This document shows, one piece after another, positions 18,499-27,620 of a stretch of 64,000 bases of DNA. The notes beneath the pieces were generated by a model. It worked only from the letters and a program-made list of their open reading frames with translations. It was not told the DNA's origin and did no database searches. Origin of the DNA: Acanthopleuribacter pedis (lineage in GTDB: Bacteria; Acidobacteriota; Holophagae; Acanthopleuribacterales; Acanthopleuribacteraceae); the NCBI RefSeq assembly GCF_017377855.1, contig NZ_JAFREP010000020.1, positions 1 through 64,000 on the forward strand, written 5' to 3'. The first letter of the stretch is position 1, and every line of letters starts with the position of its first letter. The translations under genes and the position numbers were made by a program.

Positions 18499-19125
18499 AT
18501 GATCACGACGCAAAACCGCAGAGGTTCGACCCTGGTGCTCAGCATGGGTGCCATCTTAATTATGTTCGGCTTGGCGATGAGCCTGTTGTTTCAAGCCCAG
18601 TCCCAATCAAGCGAAACCGGCGCCTTGCGCCTCGCGCAAATGTACGAAATGGCTTCTTTTAGCGCGATCCAAAAAGAAAAAGCTTCGCTCAGCGACGACT
18701 GGGACGACATCGACCACTTCACCCCCTTGCTGACCAGCTTGACCACCGAGTCGGAACACGGCTACGGCAAGCTCTATGCCTCCGGCACCTTCACCAGTTA
18801 CAGCGGCGCCAGCAGCATGCGCTACAACGTGTATGTTGCCAACAACTCCGGCGATTACGGCATTGTTTTTTCCGAACACGGATCCGCCAACTACAACGTT
18901 GATCAGGATTACGACGGCTACATCGTGATGACCGCGGAGGTCTTCATCGAAGGCCAAGAGGTGCCCGTCGCCGTCAACTCCGCCATCATCGCCCCCACGG
19001 GCGAAGAAAGTGTCGAGTTCGCCGAGCTGTCGGTCACCGAGCAGAACATGAACCGCCAAGGTACCGGCACCATCGATCAATTCGACCGTGCCCTCGACCT
19101 GAACAAGTTTTCCGACACGCCGTAA
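18499..19125 (+). CDS. PilX-like minor pilin, first operon
   Basis: Seen: 208 residues; a basic N-terminus RRGSTLVLSMGAILIMFG followed by a helix and a small globular domain. The prepilin-like cleavage would fall after the glycine, but the +5 glutamate typical of pilins is missing, as is common in PilX/GspK-type proteins. AAGGAGGA precedes the ATG. It is paralogous to the gene at 26847: shared GSTLV start, FTPLLxSLT, E-x-GYG-LxxSxTFT and a PTG segment near the end. Known: PilX caps or primes pili together with PilY1. Sits between PilW-like and PilY1-like genes, in the canonical order. Confidence 0.78.
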   Translation: MITTQNRRGSTLVLSMGAILIMFGLAMSLLFQAQSQSSETGALRLAQMYEMASFSAIQKEKASLSDDWDDIDHFTPLLTSLTTESEHGYGKLYASGTFTSYSGASSMRYNVYVANNSGDYGIVFSEHGSANYNVDQDYDGYIVMTAEVFIEGQEVPVAVNSAIIAPTGEESVEFAELSVTEQNMNRQGTGTIDQFDRALDLNKFSDTP

Positions 19126-19164
19126 CGCGCCAATCCCGGCATCACACGTCAGAGGAGGATCCCC

Positions 19165-22100
19165 TTGCGTAAGACCCCGTTTTTTACTCTTTTTTTGCTC
19201 CTGGGTTTGTTTGCGACCCCCGGCTTTGCTCAAGACGCCTGTAACGAGGTAACCAAAACCTACAACACGGGCAATTTCAACCAAGATGATTTTCTCGAAA
19301 CCGACAGCGGCATTGTGGTCGACAACGACATCAGTCTCGACACGGACCGCGAATTGGACCTGGAAAACCTGGTCCTCGGTCTCGACCAACCCTTTTATGT
19401 CGATTACCTGGCCGAGGGCGCGGGCGCCAGTCACTTGTTCGGTTTTTTCTTTTTCGACATCGACACCGACAAGGACGGCATTCCCGACTTTTTCGAAACC
19501 GGTCCCACCGACGATCTCGACGGTGACTTGATCCTTAACCAGGACGACACCGACGACGACAACGACGGCATCCCCGACCTATTCGACATCGCCCCGGCCG
19601 GGGTCAACTCGATGCCGGCCTCCTATTTCCGCAACGGCACCGTGGCCGCCGCCAACGGTCTTCACACCGATGACTACTGGCAATTCGTCCCTAACAGTAC
19701 GATTACCGGCGGCACCTACGACGGTCACTTCGAACACCCCGGCGCTTATCTCTATGTGGACGCGGACAACGACCTGGTCCCCGACATGATGGAGTACAAT
19801 CGCGGCGCCAACCGCATCCCCCCCTACGTGGTTGACAAAGACGTCATAACCACCAGCGCGGCCAATGTCGCCACCCCGGGTTTTCTGGGGAACTTCTCTT
19901 ACGCGGGCACCCCCGCTGATACGGTCGACGACAGTTTCCACTGGACCGGTTCAACGATTTTCTACATCGCGGACGATGACGGTAACACCGGTCAAACCTG
20001 GATCTACCACACTTACTCACCCTACGGCAACACCTATGGTGACATCGTTGGTTCGACCAACGCCCATCCCGACTACCTTATTTACGGAACGGACGATATC
20101 GAAGACAGCCGCATCCCCAGTGCCCTCAAAAACGAGGACGGCACCGCGCGGCGCGACCCGCGCAATGAGGAATACTGGCGGTATCGCTGGTACACCAGTG
20201 ACGTTTCCGGTTCCCGCGAAATGGTTTTTTTCCTGGTTGTCTTCTGGGGTAGCGGTGGTTCCAATGTCAATACCTACTACTCTAAATCCGGCTTTAACGC
20301 GGATACCCCGCCCAACAGCCCCGGTCGCAACGGCGCCACCAACGGTGACGCCTTCGGCAACAGCGGAAACAACAACTGGTTCCCCCACTTACGCAACGAG
20401 GGCGAACACGACGACATGACGCGGGACGCCTTCGGCGAAGACTGGTACGACATCGTCCAGGTCCCCCCCGACAACTTCACCACCCCGACCGCCATCGACC
20501 CGGCCAACCAGGCCTGGGTCGACGAATGGGAGAACTGGAACCAGAACCGGCGCGTCATCCAGTATCGCGCCCTGCGTGACTGGTTCAGCGGTACCGCGGT
20601 TGACGCCAACACGGTCATCAACGGTCGCTACGGCATTAACATGGCCCTTGAAAACGACAGCTCAATCATCCGCGCCATTAACGGCCGCATGGCCCACTTG
20701 ATGGTCGGTGCCCCGGAAGAATCCCAAAACGCTTGGCTGCTTGGCTGGGAGGATTTGTTCGGCGGCGGTGACCGTGACTTTGAAGACGTTGTGTTTTACG
20801 TCAAACGCGAGGCGGGGGGTCAATTGCAATCCCTCAACGTCGCCGACGAATTACGCGAAACCTTCGACGACTTCTCGCTCTCCCAAGTTACCTTCGAATT
20901 TACAGACAACTTCACCGACGACTTGTGGGGCGTGGAAGGCAACTACGTCAACTACTACTACCGTTTGGCGGGCAACGACGAATGGATCCCCCTGCTTGGC
21001 GGCCAACACGAGCGCGACCCCGATCTGTTCCAGGAAAGTACCAACGGGACCACGAGCGAATCCGGCGGTCGCGTGCGCCGTTACGCACTCATTGAAGTTC
21101 AGGACAAGAAACAAGAGATTTACTGGAAGGTGGAAATGGCGACCAACAACGTCGACACCTTCACCCCGGTTGTTTACGAGGCAGAGGTTACCTACCAATT
21201 CTTGGTTCACGACTTCTTCTACAACTCGGCGGTCATTCCCAACTCCAACGTGCGTTATATTCCGGCCTTCCAAACACCGGACCTCGATTGGGAAGAAACC
21301 AACCGCAACCGCGGCCACCTCTATTCACTGGTAACTTTTGAACACGGCAGCAGTTTAACCGTCGTTCCCAACACGGTCGACCCCGAGGATTCGCCGGAAA
21401 CCCAACCGGGCTACCCCTTCAATTGGGACGCCGGTGTGCGCATGATCGACGATTTCACCTCGGGTACCGCACGCACCATTTACACCTACGTCCCCAACGA
21501 TGCACCGAACGACGGTCTGAGTGATGATTTGCGCCAGGTCGAGATCGAGCTGGGAACGGTTGATGCAGGCCTGGTCACCGCGTTTGATTTGACCGACGAG
21601 AAACAAAACAACATTTGGATCAACAACTTCCACGAGCCCGACGCACTGCTGCAAGATACCACCTCGGCCTCCATTTGGTTGTCGGCCTGGATTCACGGCT
21701 ACAGCAATCCAACCGTTGCGGATGGTTCCCTCATCGCCAACGGCCCGGAGAAATCCTGGCTGCTGGGCGGCATTAACCGTGCTTCGGTACAGGTCATCCG
21801 CGCCCCAGGTCTGCCGCCGTTTATCTTTGGCGCCGACGTTCCCACCGCGGTCAAACGCTCCTACATCGACTTCATTTCCGAGGACGATCAAATCGGCTTA
21901 CCGACCCGTCTGCTGATCGGGTCCGAGGCCGGCATGGTCCACATGTTCGACGCGGGCGCCTGGGTCGGTCGCAGAGAGAATGAAAGCGATGTTTGGGCCG
22001 ACGGGCACTACCTCGACGATAACTACGGTACCGGCCGCGAGGTATGGTCCTACGTCCCCGGCCACCTCTTGGACGACATGAAAATTAACTACACCGGCGC

Positions 22101-23253
22101 GGGCTCGGTTTCGGCCAAGGTCGACGCAACCGCTATTTCCGCGGTTGTCGGGGACGCTGACCGATGGCAGCGCGTTGCCTTTATCACCCAGGGTTGGCAA
22201 GGCGGCACCGAGGAATCCGGCGGCAACAGCTTAACCGGTAACGCGGTATTCGCGCTCGACATTACCGATCCCGACAGCCCCTCTCCGATGTGGGAACGGG
22301 TTGACGACAATACCCAGGACATGGTGAATCCACCCAGTATCGGGTGGATTGAAGACGGAAACAGTGTCGCGTGGGCCATCGCCTACTCAAGCGGCGCGAC
22401 ACCGCTTTCCGGCATCGCCCCTTCTTTTTACCTGATCAATGCGTTGAGCGGCCGCGAAATCGCGAACGTTTCCATCGGTTCCGCCGGCACGGATCACGTC
22501 ATGGTCGGTACCCCGGCCCTCTTGGATACGGACAGCAACGGCTACATTGATTACGTCGTCGGGGCAACCTCCGAGGGCCTGTTGTACACGGTAAACCTCA
22601 AAAGCGGTAACAGGGTAACGACCGAACGCGTTGCAGGCGCCCGCTTCTTCCACACCCCGAACGTCAACGTGTTGGATGAGGACACCCTGGAAATGTACAT
22701 CATCTCCAGTGATCACCCGTTCCTCTACGATGAAAGCGCATACCCATCCACCACCTTCAACAACACCGTATACGGATTCACCTACGATTTAGAAAGCGAT
22801 ACCTTCACCTTAAACGGCTCCTTCGATTTGCCCGATAACCACAAGGTCTTCGCGCGGCCCGCCCTGGTCGGCGATCAGTTGGTCGTGGGTACCGCCACCG
22901 GCGACACCCTCAGCCTTTGCGACGCCGATCCCAACGATCCCGGTAACTTGATGCTTATCGACACCGAACGCCTCTCCTCCGGTGAGGAGCCGGTCACCGA
23001 CACCATCAGTCTGGGTGCGCCCATCGCGGGTTCGATCATCGTGTACGGCCGCGAGATCTTGGCCCACGTCAACAATGTGACCGACGCCAGTTCGTTGGCC
23101 AGTCCCTTCTCGGATGTTCAATCCCAAGACGGTGACAGCACGGTGGCCGATGTATCCCACGCGGAACCCAAACGCCAACGCATCGCCACCGTCTTCGGCA
23201 CCCTCGGCTGGCAGGACAACTTGATGCGCAACCTCAACCTCGGCGGTGAATAA
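19165..23253 (+). CDS. pilY1: PilY1-like pilus-tip protein with Ca-binding repeats and DUF4114-like domain (copy 1)
   Basis: Seen: 1362 residues. Signal peptide with cleavage likely after GFA (23). Residues 98-141 hold thrombospondin type 3-like calcium motifs (DIDTDKDGIPDF, DDTDDDNDGIPDLF). A DUF4114-like motif WLLGWEDLFGGGDRDFEDVV lies near 526. From about 895 the PilY1/PilC beta-propeller follows (LLIGSEAGMVHMFDAG, WSYVPGHLL, AYSSGATP), with a calcium loop DTDSNGYID near 1121. Known: PilY1 sits at the pilus tip or outer membrane, primes pili, binds Ca and mediates surface sensing or adhesion. The TTG start has AGAGGAGGA upstream. Third gene of the first operon. Confidence 0.9.
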   Translation: MRKTPFFTLFLLLGLFATPGFAQDACNEVTKTYNTGNFNQDDFLETDSGIVVDNDISLDTDRELDLENLVLGLDQPFYVDYLAEGAGASHLFGFFFFDIDTDKDGIPDFFETGPTDDLDGDLILNQDDTDDDNDGIPDLFDIAPAGVNSMPASYFRNGTVAAANGLHTDDYWQFVPNSTITGGTYDGHFEHPGAYLYVDADNDLVPDMMEYNRGANRIPPYVVDKDVITTSAANVATPGFLGNFSYAGTPADTVDDSFHWTGSTIFYIADDDGNTGQTWIYHTYSPYGNTYGDIVGSTNAHPDYLIYGTDDIEDSRIPSALKNEDGTARRDPRNEEYWRYRWYTSDVSGSREMVFFLVVFWGSGGSNVNTYYSKSGFNADTPPNSPGRNGATNGDAFGNSGNNNWFPHLRNEGEHDDMTRDAFGEDWYDIVQVPPDNFTTPTAIDPANQAWVDEWENWNQNRRVIQYRALRDWFSGTAVDANTVINGRYGINMALENDSSIIRAINGRMAHLMVGAPEESQNAWLLGWEDLFGGGDRDFEDVVFYVKREAGGQLQSLNVADELRETFDDFSLSQVTFEFTDNFTDDLWGVEGNYVNYYYRLAGNDEWIPLLGGQHERDPDLFQESTNGTTSESGGRVRRYALIEVQDKKQEIYWKVEMATNNVDTFTPVVYEAEVTYQFLVHDFFYNSAVIPNSNVRYIPAFQTPDLDWEETNRNRGHLYSLVTFEHGSSLTVVPNTVDPEDSPETQPGYPFNWDAGVRMIDDFTSGTARTIYTYVPNDAPNDGLSDDLRQVEIELGTVDAGLVTAFDLTDEKQNNIWINNFHEPDALLQDTTSASIWLSAWIHGYSNPTVADGSLIANGPEKSWLLGGINRASVQVIRAPGLPPFIFGADVPTAVKRSYIDFISEDDQIGLPTRLLIGSEAGMVHMFDAGAWVGRRENESDVWADGHYLDDNYGTGREVWSYVPGHLLDDMKINYTGAGSVSAKVDATAISAVVGDADRWQRVAFITQGWQGGTEESGGNSLTGNAVFALDITDPDSPSPMWERVDDNTQDMVNPPSIGWIEDGNSVAWAIAYSSGATPLSGIAPSFYLINALSGREIANVSIGSAGTDHVMVGTPALLDTDSNGYIDYVVGATSEGLLYTVNLKSGNRVTTERVAGARFFHTPNVNVLDEDTLEMYIISSDHPFLYDESAYPSTTFNNTVYGFTYDLESDTFTLNGSFDLPDNHKVFARPALVGDQLVVGTATGDTLSLCDADPNDPGNLMLIDTERLSSGEEPVTDTISLGAPIAGSIIVYGREILAHVNNVTDASSLASPFSDVQSQDGDSTVADVSHAEPKRQRIATVFGTLGWQDNLMRNLNLGGE

Positions 23254-23276
23254 GCACCGGTAACCCGGATCACAAC

Positions 23277-23315
23277 CAAGCCCATTTTTTCCATCCCTTG
23301 GAGAAAATGGGCTTG
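23277..23315 (+). terminator. stem-loop after pilY1 copy 1
   Basis: Twelve-bp perfect arms CAAGCCCATTTT / AAAATGGGCTTG around a loop with a small inner TCCA/TGGA stem. The right arm is followed by ATTTGTGG, not a U-run, so it may be an attenuating or RNA-stabilising hairpin rather than a full terminator. Confidence 0.5.
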
Positions 23316-23539
23316 ATTTGTGGTCAGATCAAACCAGGCAAAGCCACGCTTTTGCCGGATGCGCGGTACCCTCAACCCACCAGGCTCACCAAAAACGAAC
23401 GACCCCAACGCGGATTGGCTCGTGCTTTGCACAAACGACCGGGTCGCCCGCGCCGGGATGGCGATCAAGCCGCTTTGATCGCGAACGGGAAAACCGGGCC
23501 GTGCCCCCATCCACAGAACCCACACGAAGGAGCTTTCGT

Positions 23540-24160
23540 ATGCCAACCGCCGTTTCCACCACCACTTTGATGGGACTATGTTCGATGGTTTTATGGGTTG
23601 CCGCCGGCATCCCGCTGCAAGCCCAAAACGCCGTATACAAGTTGCCCTCGCGCGCACCCAAGTTCAACATGATTACCAAGGACAGCGGCCCCAAACCCGG
23701 CTCAAAAGCCCCTGAAAACGCGGCCCCGGCAACCTACCAACGAATCTACGTCAAACCCGCCAAAATGCGCATGTTCATTCGCGCCAAGTGCAGCGACAAG
23801 CTCACCCCCAAGACCGCCGTCGAACGCGCCAAAAGCAGCACGATTTCCGGCAGCGGCGCGGTCCAGATCGACTGGAGTTCAGACATCGGTGACCGCGATG
23901 TCCAGTTCTGGATGGTCACGGTGGAAGAGACGATGACGGTCAAAGTCAACCTGGTGGCCAAGGACGGCAAGTACAGCGTCGCCGGCAAGGACGAGAAAAA
24001 AGCAGAAAAATGGTCGGCCAAGCGCATTCAGGTTAAGCCTGGCGGCAGCGCCTGTGCCCGCCAAAAAGATTTGGATGAAAAGAAGATCCGCATCGCGGTC
24101 ATGAACGAACTCACCACCCGAACGCTGGCCCATTTCCGCGGCGCGGGCGTCAGCCGCTAA
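23540..24160 (+). CDS. secreted protein of unknown function
   Basis: Seen: 206 residues from an ATG with GAAGGA nine bases upstream; a longer frame to 23318 is not supported. A signal peptide (hydrophobic 9-25, cleavage likely after LQA) is followed by a proline/lysine-rich segment and a mixed region with IYVKPAKMRMFIRAKCSDKL and CARQKDLDEKK; two cysteines remain after cleavage. I recognise no family. It lies between the two pilus operons, 287 bp after pilY1 copy 1 and directly upstream of the next activator site, so it may be the last gene of the first operon or have its own promoter. Function unassigned. Confidence 0.7.
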   Translation: MPTAVSTTTLMGLCSMVLWVAAGIPLQAQNAVYKLPSRAPKFNMITKDSGPKPGSKAPENAAPATYQRIYVKPAKMRMFIRAKCSDKLTPKTAVERAKSSTISGSGAVQIDWSSDIGDRDVQFWMVTVEETMTVKVNLVAKDGKYSVAGKDEKKAEKWSAKRIQVKPGGSACARQKDLDEKKIRIAVMNELTTRTLAHFRGAGVSR

Positions 24161-24164
24161 CCCG

Positions 24165-24180
24165 TGCATTTTTTTGCACC
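24165..24180 (+). promoter_or_regulatory. putative upstream activator site 2 (shared dyad)
   Basis: The same TGCATTTTTTTGCACC as upstream of the first pilus operon. With its preceding G it forms a perfect GTGCA-N6-TGCAC inverted repeat. It starts 99 bp before the GG of the -24 element. It begins four bases after the preceding stop codon. Confidence 0.7.
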
Positions 24181-24262
24181 CCACCCCACCATGCTTGCCA
24201 CGGACACCCGTCAGCAACCCGGTAAAACGACAAAGAACCCGGAAAACCAAAGATTTACACAG

Positions 24263-24278
24263 TGGCATGTAAGATGCA
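24263..24278 (+). promoter_or_regulatory. sigma-54 (-24/-12) promoter of second pilus operon
   Basis: TGGCATGTAAGATGCA matches TGGCAC-N5-TTGCA closely, with ten bases between GG and GC. The predicted start point near 24289 leaves a leader of about 18 nt before the fimT ATG and rules out the upstream in-frame ATG at 24262, which overlaps the promoter. Confidence 0.75.
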
Positions 24279-24306
24279 GAAGCAGGGGCCGAGAGAGGTA
24301 GGAACC

Positions 24307-24933
24307 ATGATCAACCACCACCACAGATCCACCAGCACCAAGCAGAAATCAAGAAATGCACACAGCGGCTATTCTTTGATTGAACTAATGGTCGTAACCA
24401 CCATCATAGGCATCATCACCGCCGCCGGGTTGTATTTCACCTCCGGCATTATCAGCCGCAACGCATTGGTCAATGAAGTTCGCATGCTGCGCACCGCCTT
24501 CATCCGTGCCAAAAGCGACGCCATTGTCAACAAAGCACCGGTTCGGTTTACCTATGATCGCGACGAGCGCTCGGTTTTGGCCGTTTTGGACATGAACCGC
24601 ACCGGCGATTTTGTCGACCCGATTACGATTGTGCAACACCCCCCGGAAGGCGCGGCGCGCAATACCTTAGCAGTGATCCAACTAAACGCGGATCCCGATT
24701 TGAACCACTACACGGGTTTGGACTTGCCGCTCACCCCCTTTGAAGACAACGAGTTTTTGATTCTTCCAGACGGACGCATCCTGTCCGGGGCGGCCAACAC
24801 GCCTGGCAGCGGCACCTTCATCTTTGAAATCGAAAACCAAGACATTCGCGGCGCACTGCACATCACCGCCAAGGGTGAAACAAAAATTGCCTTTAAATAC
24901 GGCGCGAACTCAGATTGGGACTGGATCGAGTAA
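24307..24933 (+). CDS. fimT: FimT/GspH-like minor pilin
   Basis: Seen: 208 residues. A histidine/lysine-rich leader ends in G-YSLIELMVVTTIIGIITAAG (glycine at about 24, +5 Glu present), a classic class III signal, followed by a beta-rich domain with FTYDRDERSVLAVLD and FLILPDGRILSG, typical of the GspH/FimT fold. AGAGGTAGG precedes the ATG. Known: FimT/FimU is a core initiator of pilus assembly, and some FimT proteins bind DNA during natural transformation. First gene of the second operon, directly behind the sigma-54 promoter. Confidence 0.88.
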   Translation: MINHHHRSTSTKQKSRNAHSGYSLIELMVVTTIIGIITAAGLYFTSGIISRNALVNEVRMLRTAFIRAKSDAIVNKAPVRFTYDRDERSVLAVLDMNRTGDFVDPITIVQHPPEGAARNTLAVIQLNADPDLNHYTGLDLPLTPFEDNEFLILPDGRILSGAANTPGSGTFIFEIENQDIRGALHITAKGETKIAFKYGANSDWDWIE

Positions 24934-24945
24934 GGGGGTAGAACC

Positions 24946-25440
24946 ATGAATCAGACACAGCAACACCAACAGCAGGCAACACCCCCACAAGGTGCCGCCC
25001 GTGGTGTCTCACTCATCGAAGCAATGATTTCTTTGACCATTCTTTTCATCGGCATTGTCGGTTTGGTCGGCGCTTTTCAAGCACAAATTTTCAGTACCTT
25101 TATTGCCACCAACCATACGCAAGCCACCATGATTGTCGAAACCGTCGCCAATGAATTGGCCGCTTCACCCTATGGTGAATGGGACCTCGATACCCTGCAA
25201 ACTTATTATCAATTCGACGCGGAAGGTAACCGTACCGACGATGACGACAGTGTTTATTACAGTGTCGAAATTTCCCAAGTCGAAGTCGGCGACGGCTGGA
25301 CACAACTCGCGATCGGTGTGACCTGGGTCGGCTGGCGGCTCGATTCCGAGCGCGCAAAGACCTTGAACCCGGCCAGTAACTTCGCCTACGAGGCCAATAT
25401 TGTATTAAGTGCTCAATATGATCTGTTAAGTGGTGGCTAA
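24946..25440 (+). CDS. pilV: PilV-like minor pilin
   Basis: Seen: 164 residues. A glutamine-rich leader, then G-VSLIEAMISLTILFIGIVGLVGAF with the +5 glutamate and the hydrophobic helix, and a short globular domain. An AGGGGGT ribosome-binding site lies upstream; the gap to fimT is 12 bp. Known: PilV joins the minor-pilin priming complex with PilW, PilX and PilY1. There is no counterpart in the first operon of the window. Confidence 0.88.
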   Translation: MNQTQQHQQQATPPQGAARGVSLIEAMISLTILFIGIVGLVGAFQAQIFSTFIATNHTQATMIVETVANELAASPYGEWDLDTLQTYYQFDAEGNRTDDDDSVYYSVEISQVEVGDGWTQLAIGVTWVGWRLDSERAKTLNPASNFAYEANIVLSAQYDLLSGG

Positions 25441-25499
25441 CGGTTTCGCCACGGCACCCATCTCTCTCAAGACAAAGTAACCCAGATATAGGAGAAGTC

Positions 25500-26816
25500 A
25501 TGATTCTCAAAGGCAAAGTGCGCCTTGGTTTCAGCCTTACCGAGCTCATGCTCGCCCTGTTGTTGACGCTCATTATTAGCTCCGGTTTGGTAGCAACCTT
25601 TCGCTCCATCCGCTCAACAACCGCCGATTCCGCGCGAACCAACAGTATTACCACCTCCCTCAAAAGTTTGTCCAACCAAATGCGGTACGACTTCTTAAAC
25701 GCCGGCAAAGGTTTATCCGACCTTTCGATCTACAACGTTCAGTATGAGTTTGTGCCGGCTTTTGAAAACGAGGTCAACAACGGCAAGTTTATGTACGGTG
25801 TCACCGATCATATCGTCGATGCCAACGGGGACAGCAACATTACGCTTCAGTGGTTTGATTACGAGGTCAACCGCGGCATGGGCTCGATTACCCCCACCTT
25901 TCTGTTCAGTTTCGACGATCCCAACAACTCAAACCCGCTCACCGGCGGCACCATTCACTCCAACAACACCGGTGCCCTTGACGCCGTCCAAGAGGGCGAT
26001 ATCTTTCTGGTCTACAACATTCAACCCATGCTGACCAGCAACACCTCGCAATACCTTCGCGATGAGCCCACCAAACCGGCACCGTGGAACAATGCCAACT
26101 TGCAACCGGACAACGGCGTGGGTAACAACGCGGTGTTGGTACAGGTCACCAACGCGGGCGGTCGCGTCGCCCCAGCCGACAGCTCGTTGCAGCATTCGGT
26201 ACCCTTGACCTTCGGCCTCGTTGACGGCGGCGTATTCACGAACAACTATCCCGGCGGCGGTTTGCGCCGCGACATGAACGGCGCCGCGGTAATCACCAAC
26301 GCCCCTGCCCTGACACTGGCCAACTTATCCGTCAACGGTACCGGTGCCATCACCGAACCACACTTCCTCGCCCGCAAGCTGGGGAACAGCAGCAATTTCC
26401 ACCGCGTAACTTATTATGTGGAAACAGCGCCCGACGGGACCCGCACCTTGATGCGAGAACACAATTCCGACGCACCCGAGGTCATCGCAACCAACATCAA
26501 CCGCTTCGAGGTTGAACTCGGCTTTGACGTCAACCCCGCGACCGCGCCCGTCAACGTGTTGCTGGCCGACCAAAACGGCAGCGTCAGCGCCGTGACATCC
26601 GATCCCGACGCTTTTTGGCTCGCAAGCGCCGACGCCTACCCCGGCTCCGCCGAGGATTACCATGTATTCACCGGTCGCCACGCAATCGCGGCCCGCGTCT
26701 CCTTCTCGCTGGAAACCCAGACCGAAACGGCGTCCCTCGGTGCGGCACGCAGACTCGAACGCGGTTTCGAGCAACAGTTCCGCATCAACAGCTTCCTGCC
26801 CATGCCCTATATGTAA
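25500..26816 (+). CDS. pilW: PilW-like minor pilin, second operon
   Basis: Seen: 438 residues. Short leader MILKGKVRLG then FSLTELMLALLLTLIISSG (+5 Glu present) and a large globular part. TAGGAGAAG precedes the ATG. Paralogous over its full length to the first-operon gene at 17107: LSIYNVQYEF, YGVTDH, LQWFDYEV, FHRVTYYVE and the C-terminal YHVFTGRHAIAARV region have clear counterparts. Unlike that copy, the leader peptide is of ordinary length. Known role as in the first copy: pilus priming complex. Confidence 0.87.
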   Translation: MILKGKVRLGFSLTELMLALLLTLIISSGLVATFRSIRSTTADSARTNSITTSLKSLSNQMRYDFLNAGKGLSDLSIYNVQYEFVPAFENEVNNGKFMYGVTDHIVDANGDSNITLQWFDYEVNRGMGSITPTFLFSFDDPNNSNPLTGGTIHSNNTGALDAVQEGDIFLVYNIQPMLTSNTSQYLRDEPTKPAPWNNANLQPDNGVGNNAVLVQVTNAGGRVAPADSSLQHSVPLTFGLVDGGVFTNNYPGGGLRRDMNGAAVITNAPALTLANLSVNGTGAITEPHFLARKLGNSSNFHRVTYYVETAPDGTRTLMREHNSDAPEVIATNINRFEVELGFDVNPATAPVNVLLADQNGSVSAVTSDPDAFWLASADAYPGSAEDYHVFTGRHAIAARVSFSLETQTETASLGAARRLERGFEQQFRINSFLPMPYM

Positions 26817-26846
26817 AGCAAACGCATTATGCTAAGGAGTTTCCCA

Positions 26847-27503
26847 ATGAATACCTCAAACGGCAAAGAACGCGGCTCAACGCTCGTCATCGCCATGATG
26901 TGTGTCCTTCTGTTCCTCGCCCTCGCAGGCAGTCTGCTTTACCAGGGCTCGAGCCAATCCGCCATGACCGGCGCCATGAAATTCAGCCAGATGGAGTCTT
27001 TTGCAGCACGCAGCGCCATTCTGCGCCACAAAGCCGACCTGGCCAACGAATACGTATCACCCTCGGAATTTGAAACAGGGTTCGCGCGCTTCACCCCGCT
27101 GCTCGAATCCCTCACCGAGTTCCACCCCGAGGGCTACGGTGGTTTGTTCACATCCAATACCTTCACCACCAACAGCGGCGAGTCCAACTATACCTATGAT
27201 GTCTTCGTGACCAACAATCCCGACGACCTGGCGGTTATCGCCAACGGTCAAACCCCGTTCACGCCGAATGTGGACACCGACAGCCGGATCGTCATGACCA
27301 CCATCGTTTACGACGCAAACGATACCGGCAAAACCAGCCCGCTCGCCATTGAGTCGGCCCTGGTCGGTCCCACCGGTTTCACAGACCTTGAACGCGCCAC
27401 CGACGGTACCGGCGAAGCCGGCAGCACCGGCGACAACTCCGGCAACTTCCAAGGCGATATCGAAGGCAACGAGGTTTCCATCGAAGCACCTGTGAGCCCC
27501 TAG
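26847..27503 (+). CDS. pilX: PilX-like minor pilin, second operon
   Basis: Seen: 218 residues from an ATG with AAGGAG upstream; an alternative ATG six codons earlier lacks one. N-terminus KERGSTLVIAMMCVLLFLALAGSL with no +5 glutamate, then FTPLLESLTEFHPEGYGGLF and an acidic, glycine-rich C-terminus (TGEAGSTGDNSGNF). Paralogue of the gene at 18499. Known: PilX/GspK-like proteins cap the pilus tip complex and need no +5 Glu because they sit at the top. Lies between pilW and pilY1. Confidence 0.8.
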   Translation: MNTSNGKERGSTLVIAMMCVLLFLALAGSLLYQGSSQSAMTGAMKFSQMESFAARSAILRHKADLANEYVSPSEFETGFARFTPLLESLTEFHPEGYGGLFTSNTFTTNSGESNYTYDVFVTNNPDDLAVIANGQTPFTPNVDTDSRIVMTTIVYDANDTGKTSPLAIESALVGPTGFTDLERATDGTGEAGSTGDNSGNFQGDIEGNEVSIEAPVSP

Positions 27504-27620
27504 CCTTTCCCCAGTTAACCCCATACATTTCGGCGCCACACCCCGTTTGCGACACACACGCGACCACATCCTCGGGGTCCTCGCCTCAACGATCTTTTAC
27601 TGATAAGAAGAGAGGACGTT

